Origin: Hypomyces perniciosus
Taxonomy: Eukaryota; Ascomycota; Sordariomycetes; Hypocreales; Hypocreaceae
Direction: 5' to 3'
DNA: 64,000 nt
Assembly: GCA_008477525.1 (NCBI GenBank)
Contig: SPDT01000005.1
Location: 4,216,001-4,280,000 of the forward strand
In this document: positions 53,318 through 61,635 of the stretch, one piece after another
Layout of the letters: each line of letters opens with the position of its first letter
Position numbering within the stretch: position 1 is the first letter of the stretch
The notes under the pieces: model-generated
The model's input: only the letters and a program-made list of their open reading frames with translations
Told to the model about the DNA's origin: nothing
Database searches by the model: none
Translations under genes and position numbers: made by a program

Positions 53318-53592
53318 TAGTAGGTTAAGTAGGCTAGGGCTTTACTACCTATTAGCGCTAAGGCCAGCGCTAAGGAGCTCTGATCTGCTTATAAAGCAGA
53401 TAGAAGCTAATATATATATCGCATAAGCGATATATTAGACTATATAGACGCTTACAGTATATATATACAGCTTCTTCCTTATATTAGCTATATATATATA
53501 TAGCGAGGCCACTATAGTATATTCTCTTTATAGAATCAAGCTTCGTTTCCTATCTCTCTATACTCTATATAGCTGTACCGCGCTCCGCTATA
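53318..53592 (+). repeat. 3' LTR of copia element D
   Basis: 275 bp, starts TAGTAGGTTAAGTAGGC and ends GCTCCGCTATA. It is less RIP-altered than the left LTR. It is followed by GCTTT. Confidence 0.9.
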
Positions 53593-53597
53593 GCTTT

Positions 53598-54972
53598 TAT
53601 ATATTAAAAGGCTTCCTTTATGTAAATATAAAGTTATTTTATTTTATTAACTTTATTTTTATCTTTACTTTTATTTATATTATTATCTCTATTATAGTCC
53701 TGTCTTTAATAAAAAGGTAAAGTAAAGGGTAAAGTATTAGGATTATTAAAAGAGGATACTGCAGCGGATATATTTACGATATTGCTTAAGATTTTTAATA
53801 GCCTTTTAAATAACAGTTATTAATATATAACGATTTAGGTTAATTTTTAAAGGATAAACCGAGGTTTATAGGCTTATATTAACAGAGAGGCTAAAGATAA
53901 ATACTAAGCAGGGTAATATAATTATAATTCTATAGAATAGGTGGTTTTAATAAATGCAATAATTAATAACTATCTAAATAACTATACTAAACAAGTAATA
54001 AGCTAGTTATATATATATAAAAGAGATATATAATAAATATACTTAAATTGATTAGATTATAGTGATCCTAGTAATCCTGGATCACAGTTTTATACCGTAA
54101 TCCTTCTTATAGGATTGCGTTTATAGTTACAATCTTTTAGTGATTGGCTGGAGGTTCCAATATTCTGCCGTAATCCCGTGACCGGGTCTTCGATATAGTC
54201 AGGTTATAACCCTTTAATATTAATATTTTCCTTTATAGGCTAGGTATTATTATATATGTAATTATATAATTATATAATTTAAAAGCAGCTTTATTATTAA
54301 CTTTTATAATTATTTTATTAGCCAGTAAATTATCTAAAAATATTTTTAACTAGGATTTAGACTTAATATTATTGTTTATAAGTAACTTTTTAATTATAAT
54401 TTTAGCGCTATTTTCAGGAAATTATTTAGAGATTTACTAGCATTCTATTAGCATTTGATTAATTTATTAATAGCTTTACTGTTTCTAGGTTAAATATAGT
54501 GTTTAATAACTTCTTGGCCTTTTAAAATACCAGTTAAAAGTCCCTGAAATAATCACATTTATTATCTATTATCTTGAATATTTATAGGCATTATAGGAAT
54601 TATTACTTAAGCTAAGGAATGAAGCTTTTAAATAATAGCCTTTATACTACTATCTTTATTTTTAGTTTAAATTGCCTTTCCCGCTATACTTTCAGCAGCA
54701 GCTTAAACAAAAAGAGTATCTAGGCTTTATTTTATTGATAATAAGCCTAAATATTAACTTTAGACTATATATTAGCTTAAGACTATATATTAGCCTAGGA
54801 CTATATATTAGCCTAAGACTGCATTAAGGCCTATAATAAAGAAGCTTGCAATATAATATTTACATTAATACATAACTTATAGGCATTTACTATATCTTTT
54901 ATATTATACTTAACGATACCAGGCCTATAATACCACTAAGAATATTAGTTATATCCTATATGAAAGCGGTAA
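53598..54972. other. RIP-degraded DNA right of element D, to compartment border
   Basis: AT-rich with no coding blocks recognised. It includes an inverted repeat GTGATCC...GGATCAC near 54,060-54,085, a more GC-rich patch at about 54,060-54,200 that could be an old LTR fragment, and the short tandem repeat at 54,760-54,830. The AT-rich state ends abruptly near 54,970. Confidence 0.5.
54760..54830. repeat. 18-bp tandem repeat, about four units
   Basis: Units of the form CTAAGACTATATATTAGC repeat from 54,760, with two near-perfect central units, a first unit one base shorter, and a degenerate last unit (CTAAGACTGCATTAAGGC). The change between units is mainly A/G and C/T. Confidence 0.85.
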
Positions 54973-57425
54973 GCTAAAAAGTAAAGATTAACAGCGTTCT
55001 TAGTAGCTTGTAAGTAGAGGTAGTATAAAGTAGATATGCCCGCTAATTCTGCTAGTAAATATAAGTTCTCTTGTCTGCCTGAAAAAAATTCAGTCGTTAA
55101 AGATCAGAGCCATAGTATATTACCTTACGGGTATTTCCTATATCATAATAGGAAAGCGGGGGCTTTTACTCCATTCACATATAGATGGTGCAAAGTTGCT
55201 CTAGCTCTGCAAAATATCCTGCGGGTAATTATGCAGTTAACTATTAGAAATTTGTCAACGCAACTAAAAAACAGAACCTCCCGATAATCCGGAACGAGAT
55301 ACACATCCTAATATTCCTTAGCCTCTGGGACATATATACTAATCACTTAAACATTCACAGGCAGAGTTCTGCCATTCAAATTGTTCCAATACATATCATG
55401 CCCACGTTACGGGCGGATGTACCAGAATGGAGCTCGTAGAAGCCGATCAAGTATTCTAAAGTGGTTCACACCGAAGCCGAAATTCTGTTCAGGTGCTTTG
55501 AAAATCTACCCAAGAGGGCGTAATTACTATGTGAATGTCGACCAAGAAAGAAACCGAAGACAACTATGAGATTGGTTCCTTCGGTTCCTTAGCGCAAACC
55601 CATTAGCGTGAGTGATTTCCGCCTACTACCACTAGACAGGGTATTGTCTCAGTTATTTCGGTCAAGAGATAGTAGCCTCTAGCTCATTTGCCGGTGCTGA
55701 CGCCATGCAGTAGAATGTAGTAGGGCGTGTTACAGAGGGATTAAACTTTTCCTATCAGGTCACCCAGTCAAGTACGAAATGATGTAGGTACTCGTGATTC
55801 TCTCGCTTAATAGAAGAGGTTGGATCGAGGAGAAGGAGGCTACGGAGTAGTCTACGCTAACCTTAGTCTCCTAGTGAAAAAAATTCCACGAGTAGACAGA
55901 GAGTAACTAAACGTATTGCAAATAGTGGCTACACTGAAAATACTATAAAGTATGCAATTAGATAGCTACAAGGTTTATTAGGCAGTCTAAACATTGGGAG
56001 TACCAGGAGAATATTTTTACTATACTAATAGAATGTTATATTAGAATTTTCATAAATATTCTCAAAATATTCTGTAGTAGTACCCAGGGGGAAAGTCGGC
56101 TAATCGGGTATCTAGATTACTGGATTATGCCAGATCACAAGCGATGTAAGTTATAGCATTACATTGTATTCCCACTTACTAACATACATTATTTGTACTA
56201 GTATTAATATGTTGTCGTAATTTATGTACCGGATACTTTAGGCATTATAGCATTGGACATTATTGTTTACTTTTTTCTGTTACTAAAGGAAATAAAATAA
56301 ACAGTAATCACATAGTTCTGGAAATAGTTCTGTATAAGTATAGTATTATCCTTAATTTAGAGTATAGAATATACATATTCCCATGCGGTAGAGTGATGTG
56401 GGGTCGATATTCACCATTTAACCGACGGGAACACTTCCGTGTGTTGATACAGCGGGAATAATAGGAAGTACAATGACGCTGTTTCACCCAAGGGCGGGGT
56501 TTTTCTTTTTGTCATCAGTAAAAGCCAATCGACTTACATCAACTGCCGACACCTTTTCTCGTATTTCGCCCATGATATGTACCACAATGGACTTTTGGTG
56601 AGGATACAATGCAGGAATTTAGTACGGAAATGTTGTCTGTGAGGTTCGTGAAAGCCTCGTCCATGGATACAGTCGTGTTGCTGACGTGAGCTATAGGGGC
56701 GTCTTCTTGGCATATTCTGTTTTGTCTAGGTCCTGGTGGTTCTTTATGACATGCCACACCGTCTCTTATTCCATGCAAATCTATATAAGGGGTTCAAGAA
56801 CACCATGCACATTCTTCCAGCAATGCAGTCTTTAATAAGTCTTAATTAGCTGCTTAGGGCTAATGCATCCGGGTCAGGCTATATAAGTCGATGAATATAG
56901 GATCTAGCTGAGCAGGAGTTGCAGAGATCCAAATTAACACTTACCCTAGACGATGAGAAAAAGACGGCAACAGCCGGCAGCAGACTTCATGAATCTATGA
57001 GTCAGTCTCTTTCAGGTAGAAGAGCAGGGAGGCTTCATATTCATTATACCCTTATGACCATAAGAAGAAGACAAATCAATGCTGCTATTGAATCTGTCTC
57101 GTTCGCATTTATGTCATAAAATGAAACAACCGTCCTGCCAGGCTCATAATTCTGTATACTAGGACGCCATTTACCTATAGCATTCTGCCTCTCAACCAAA
57201 TTTAAGCTCGTAAGGGAGCATAATGCACTAAAAGTAAGAGAAGAAAAGGCATAAGATATTACGAAGTACATCATACCTGCATCCAGCAGGGAAATAACTG
57301 TCAGATATGCAGGTGTGCACAGTAATATAATCTTGGTGTCTGCCTCCTAAGTGACTTGTCTTTATTTCATCTCCTCCACACTGTTCATGAATATGTGTAT
57401 TTAGGGTCCCAGTCATGTAATCAGA
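54973..57425. other. Intergenic DNA of normal composition
   Basis: Composition changes to a normal mix of all four bases. Small frames (for example 55,036-55,287, 55,381-55,569, 56,539-56,778, 56,919-57,119) lack codon bias, domains, signal peptides or plausible introns, so none is called. About 55,920-56,350 is again somewhat AT-rich. No RNA gene was recognised. Confidence 0.5.
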
Positions 57426-57742
57426 CTACATCAAACATATAGCGCAATCAATATAGCAGTGAGGTTCGACTTCTTGGAGATGCAAGTCAGGTGTCGCCCT
57501 TGAGCCCGACGTTCTACACAAAACAGAATTAGTATCTGGTTTGTCGTACCTAATACAGGTACTACTTACTTCCAGACAGAACCTCGGATTTGTCAGAAGG
57601 ACTCGCCATTTTAGGCGGGAGTAACATCCTCGGTTGCGGCTTGGGGCGCAACTGGTTCGGAATGAACTATAATTTGGGCCATAGCCTGGTTCACAAAGAG
57701 GAGTGCGATGGTCGAGACGACTGTGGTAATTTGGAAACGCAT
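57426..57742 (-). pseudogene. Small secreted-protein gene broken by two in-frame stops
   Basis: On the minus strand an ATG at 57,742 starts a typical signal peptide: a short basic start, a hydrophobic core and an A-M-A-Q cleavage-like site near residue 22. The frame meets TAA at 57,611-57,613 and a TGA shortly after. Exon 1 can be followed to 57,570, where GTAAGT begins a 56-bp intron (57,514-57,569) with a perfect TACTAAT branch site and a TAG acceptor. Exon 2 (57,513-57,426) continues in the same frame to a natural TAG and contains three closely spaced Cys (H-C-Y-I-D-C-A-I-C). The joined length, 87 codons including stop, is a multiple of three. Promoter features (TATA box, C/A-rich leader) are intact. 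As it stands it could only yield a 43-residue peptide. Cysteine content and size suggest a former effector-like or cell-surface secreted protein; the family is not recognised. Confidence 0.6.
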
Positions 57743-57851
57743 TTTGATGAATATTAAATGTCAAAAAAGGTTGGAAGGTTGTGTGATTTTGTGGTTGGGT
57801 GGTCCTATATTGTATATGCTTTGAAGTTGCAGGTGTGAGTGATGAATTCAA

Positions 57852-57857
57852 TTTATA
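57852..57857 (-). promoter_or_regulatory. TATA box of the small secreted-protein pseudogene
   Basis: TATAAA on the minus strand lies about 110 bp upstream of the ATG at 57,742. It is followed by a C/A-rich, G-poor leader (57,743-57,820) typical of highly expressed fungal genes. Confidence 0.55.
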
Positions 57858-59243
57858 AAAGGCAGTCGGGCTATTTTATATACTTTTCTTCAAAACTCAT
57901 TTAGCATGACTAATATATTTCATATGACTCTCAGTGATCTTCTAAGTAGTCTGTCTGCCTTACATTCCAGAATACTCGCTGTTGCCAGACATTCCTTTCA
58001 TCGGCCATTTCTCAAAACAGTATTGTTACACGCAACGAGGTTCAGAGGTCAAGCAACCAGGGTATCTCTTCCCCATAGACTGTGATGTGATTCATGGGAC
58101 TTGTGATAGGTCAGTGATGCAGTTAGTCTCCACAATATCTCATCACACAGTATACAAGAGGGGAAGGCTGGAGAAGCAAGCATCTTGGCATCTCAGCCGA
58201 TTTAGGATTTAGCACGAAGTGACAGGAAGGCGACCAATCCGAGCGACGGTGGCGTTCAGTGATCACACTATAAAAGTACATTCGCGAGTTCCGGAGGCAT
58301 AATCTACATGATAACTTCTTGTAACGGCATAACTTCTTGTAACGGCAAGCACCGACCACGTCAGCCGTCGCCAAGTATCTCAAAGAAAAGGGAAAATACT
58401 GGTATCCATGGGTATTTGATCAGATTCTGTCTTTTCCGATTTAGGTATCCAATTGGACGAATACTGTCCGGCCTTTCTCGTACCCAGAAGTTCTTTTGCG
58501 GGACTGTGACAGTTGTGAATGAATGGTACGGAGTACAACGAGGAATGAGAATGAGGCTCTACTTGGGGAATTAGGCACGGGGAAGTGGTCAGCTTTTAGA
58601 TCCCCCAAATACATGTGTCACAGCCCCCAGCCGATAGCACTTCGTAGCATCAGCTATTTTTACTGAGGAAGTTCTTAATCGCTCCTGATAAGATGCATCT
58701 ACACGAAAGCCCGATGGCGATAGCAGATCCGCCCCTCTAAAAACCCCCGCACTGCCGATCATGGAGTTATATATGTACCATAAGACAGCTTAGGAAGGTA
58801 GGTAGCTTGCCAAGAGACTTGCCCGATTTTTACATAGCACTGCCAAGACTGCCAACAAAGTCCCCGAGATTAATAGATTACAGCTTATTACCCAACCAAT
58901 CATTAATTAAAAATACGTGACCTGCATAACAAGTAACATCCTACAGGATTCGATGCCTGGGCAACTGGGGCATGGGTCTGGTACTGATAGTGTGGTAGGT
59001 TAGATGTCAATGGACTACAGGTTTCCCCAGTTCGGCCACTTCTTATGGAAAATGTAGAAAACCTTGAAGCGAGCTGTTACACTCTATTCAACCAACATCC
59101 GGACTTATGGTCATTTGTATAAGCGACATTCCTTATGATGCAGAGCTTGATACTTTGTCAAGACGGGTGTAGCTGGCTGGTTACTTCGCACAGCATCCTC
59201 GACTCTGAACGAAATTAGTATAGAAGGGAGATGATCACAAACT
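57858..59243. other. Intergenic DNA
   Basis: No convincing gene. Frames at 57,982-58,212, 58,123-58,383 (minus) and 58,308-58,574 overlap one another and have no domain or intron support. An 18-bp direct duplication lies at 58,311-58,346. TACGGAGTAC near 58,526 recurs in part near 60,934 and 61,408. Confidence 0.5.
58311..58346. repeat. Perfect 18-bp direct duplication
   Basis: ATAACTTCTTGTAACGGC occurs twice in immediate succession (58,311-58,328 and 58,329-58,346). Confidence 0.95.
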
Positions 59244-59780
59244 ATGGACATCAGCCTACAATATCTACAGTGCTTTCAAGCCATGAAGATAGAATTCACT
59301 GTAAACGAACAACCAGCTGAAGTCCTCGTACCAAACTTGCATAATCTCTGGCACCTGTACTACAATCCCAGTAAAAATATCTCCGCCGAAAATTCTGGTC
59401 AGTATAGACTTGCCTTTCAGATACTTCAAATTAGAGAACAAGGAACTCTTACTGACAGCGCTGTTGCAGAAGATGACGGCACTATTGAAACGGCAGTTAC
59501 ACCAGACAGGATCACATGGACTGATCTGCCATTTTTCGTCTCGGACATAATGGATATCTGGATCAAGGACTGTGCAGCAATTAGTGCAACTAACGGCGTC
59601 AAGCTGACTCGGTTCCTTGCAAAATTTGCGTCCGTTGATGTGGCTAATGACAAACTCTGTGGCATTGCCTTGATCCTCTTGCGCGATGCGTTGGAGACTC
59701 CACTACTTCTTGGTGAGGTTGGTACTCATAAAATTGTACCAGGTTTCTCTAAAAGTCCGCCCATTTATATCCAAATATGA
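59244..59780 (+). CDS. Fungal-specific uncharacterised protein, probably C-terminally truncated
   Basis: A 178-codon frame with no stop. It encodes a soluble protein without signal peptide or membrane segment. Conserved-looking features are a W-x-D-L-P-F-x-x-S-D-x-x-D-x-W block (about residues 91-106), a 'T-R-F-L-A-K-F-A' block (about 121-128) and 'A-L-I-L-L-R-D-A-L-E-T-P' (about 142-153). From memory this pattern resembles a large family of fungal proteins of unknown function (DUF3632-like); I could not verify that. The last ~15 residues (from about H166) lose that character, and no splice junction that would extend the frame is apparent, so the 3' end may be lost. The ATG at 59,244 is the first in frame; a second Met at residue 14 is an alternative start. 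Whether it is expressed is unknown. Confidence 0.55.
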   Translation: MDISLQYLQCFQAMKIEFTVNEQPAEVLVPNLHNLWHLYYNPSKNISAENSGQYRLAFQILQIREQGTLTDSAVAEDDGTIETAVTPDRITWTDLPFFVSDIMDIWIKDCAAISATNGVKLTRFLAKFASVDVANDKLCGIALILLRDALETPLLLGEVGTHKIVPGFSKSPPIYIQI

Positions 59781-61417
59781 CTTATATTGCTCCAGCTACA
59801 GGATCGCAGGGTGCTTTACCATTTCCATCCTCTAAACTCACGTTTATAGATACACTCCATTCCTATATACCCCACAACGATCAAATAGCGCCACAAAAAA
59901 TTCTCATACAGGGTATTTTGATTGGCTTAATATGCTCAGTACTTTCTATATACATTCATAAGGGCGGCACTTTTACGATATTTATAACAATACTAATACT
60001 CTAAACTTCTCTTGAAAGCTGCGCTGCGCCCTTGTTCTGACAAAGTAATGCACTATTGCTACTACTGGTTGACTTTTTCGGTGCTTTACAATTTATAGAA
60101 AGGGCTACATAGCATCAACATATATATATATATATGTATATATATACCTAGTAGTGTCAGTGGTAATAGAAACGAGGATATCGTAGCCAGACATTATATA
60201 ACTGCAGCACAACTCTTGACTCACCCCGTCCAAGCACGATTAGAAATGGCTAGCAACACACTCACTAGCCCCCTAATCAATATTCTCCAGGATGTCTTTC
60301 ATCGATTCCCAAGGGTTTACCCATATAGGTTTCTCACGTCCCTTGCGCTAATTGTTTTTCGGCGCTGACCTCATATCAGTCCATGCTAAGGTATCTTTCT
60401 AAGTGGAACATTGGTACCTGGTCCACCAAGCACTGGAGTCTTAATATCAATAACAACTGATAGAAAAAGGGCGTTGACGTGGCGCACTACATATTATTAT
60501 GCTCAAGGGTAACCGAGCATCAACACGCGGAAGTAGTAGTACTGAATACCCTCGTATTCCACGCGCAATCATAGACCTTGCCCGCTGGAAACTATTAACC
60601 TTATATAGTGGGGTAGCAAAAGTTCCCTAACAGGTAAAACACTCGATATAAAACCCATAATCTTTTAAACCGTAAAAGTGGACTTTATTAAGGCGTTTGA
60701 ATTGCTTGCTACATTTAGCTAATAGTTATCTTAAAAAAGAATAGTAGTATATATACCTTCTATAAAGACTACTTAGGGGGTCTTAAAAACAACCACCCAA
60801 GGGGACTGGCAGATACTACCTAGCAGGTACTGCGATTAGTAAGCAGTGCTTGTACCTAATATTTGTAATACTGATTATTCTACTATTAGGGTGGATCTGA
60901 TTAAGGACTTCGGGTTTAATATTATTTCCTGTACGGAGTAATACTATGTATGGCGTAGTAATTTTCCGAGGTTATGGACGACCAGGAACCTTTTAAAGCG
61001 GTAGGTCAGAGCGTAGAGTTTTGGTATTCTTAACTAATCCACTGGGACATGAATGAAGGAGCAATGCCATGGGCTAAGGAATAGCTTAGGTACACCATTC
61101 CCGGAACTACTTAGTCGGCGCAGCTGTCTCTGGTTTGCGGGCGTAGATATTGGGTCTGCCCTTTATGTTGATAGCCAAGGATAGCTATTGGTTGCAGGCC
61201 TACAGTAGGTCCGTTATATCGAAAAAAAAACAGAGTACGAAGACTAAGATCGCTCACAGAACACAGTGCGGTCCTAATAATATCTTGGGATTCCAAATGG
61301 CGTTGCCCATCCCCATTAGCGCCATTATCTTTACTCATCATTAGGTAAGCTGAGTAAGATCTATACAAGCTTATTCTACGTACTTCGGAGCCGTGTATCC
61401 CACCCCTACGTACTCCG
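59781..61417. other. Intergenic DNA
   Basis: The short frame at 59,777-60,004 has one hydrophobic segment but no other support. A TA microsatellite is at 60,121-60,147. About 60,600-60,780 is mildly AT-rich. Frames at 61,111-61,368 on both strands overlap and look random. No gene is called. Confidence 0.5.
60121..60147. repeat. TA microsatellite
   Basis: TA dinucleotide run with a single G interruption. Confidence 0.9.
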
Positions 61418-61513
61418 TACTCGGCGGGGGGTTGACTATATAAGCCGGGCCGACTGACTGTAAGGCCCGTCTGTCTGCTGGTCGGCCCGGCTTAGTAGTC
61501 AACCTGCCGAGTA
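61418..61513. repeat. Near-perfect inverted repeat in the FMO promoter
   Basis: Left arm 61,418-61,454 and right arm 61,481-61,513 are reverse complements over about 33-37 bp, apart from a 3-4 base indel in a G run and two or three changes in the centre; the spacer is 26 bp. The arms are GC-rich (TACTCGGC, GGTTGACTA, AAGCCGGGCCGAC). It could be a tiny TIR element of about 100 bp or a large operator-like palindrome. The left arm contains the TATA box 61,437-61,443; the right arm has lost it (TACTAAG instead of TATATAAG). Confidence 0.85.
61437..61443 (+). promoter_or_regulatory. Probable TATA box of the flavin monooxygenase gene
   Basis: TATATAA lies about 195 bp upstream of the ATG. A pyrimidine-rich tract at 61,569-61,591, ending CCCAG, lies between TATA and ATG. 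It may mark the transcription start region or the acceptor of an intron in the 5' untranslated region. Confidence 0.45.
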
Positions 61514-61635
61514 GCCCCGCCGAGGACTTCTCGTAGAATAAGAACCTCTTCGTATCTAGATCCTAATACCCCCTTTTCTCTCTTTTCCCAGCAGCTATAA
61601 CTACTAGGCCGATCTATTATCGTCTGTTTAAGATC

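Larger units (their letters stand above)
46924..53592 (+). mobile_element. Ty1/copia retrotransposon D
   Basis: Direct LTRs (46,924-47,197 and 53,318-53,592, about 275 bp) are flanked by GCTTT on both sides (46,919-46,923 and 53,593-53,597). A plus-strand polypurine tract (GGGGGGTA, about 53,310-53,317) precedes the right LTR. After the left LTR, GTTATAAGCCTAGG may be the primer-binding region; it is shared with element E. The plus-strand interior carries copia RT blocks near 50.85-51.0 kb and an alanine-rich C-terminus ending at 52,819. Length 6.7 kb. It is the same family as element E in opposite orientation, so the two form a long, imperfect inverted pair about 29 kb apart. Confidence 0.92.

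Noticed and set aside
26353..54989. A 17-bp identity (GCTAAAAAGTAAAGATT) at 26,353-26,369 and 54,973-54,989, both next to an AT-to-GC border
   Set aside because: It is intriguing, but in AT-rich sequence of this size a 17-bp match is within what chance allows, and the flanks do not match further.
57426..57851. Minus-strand 141-codon ORF taken as one continuous gene
   Set aside because: Its first part is out of frame with the signal peptide start at 57,742, and it reads through an intron with perfect donor, branch and acceptor. Only its last part is exon 2 of the broken secreted-protein gene.
59777..60004. 75-codon ORF with one hydrophobic segment after the uncharacterised CDS
   Set aside because: It overlaps the stop of the preceding frame by a few bases and has no conserved features; likely chance.
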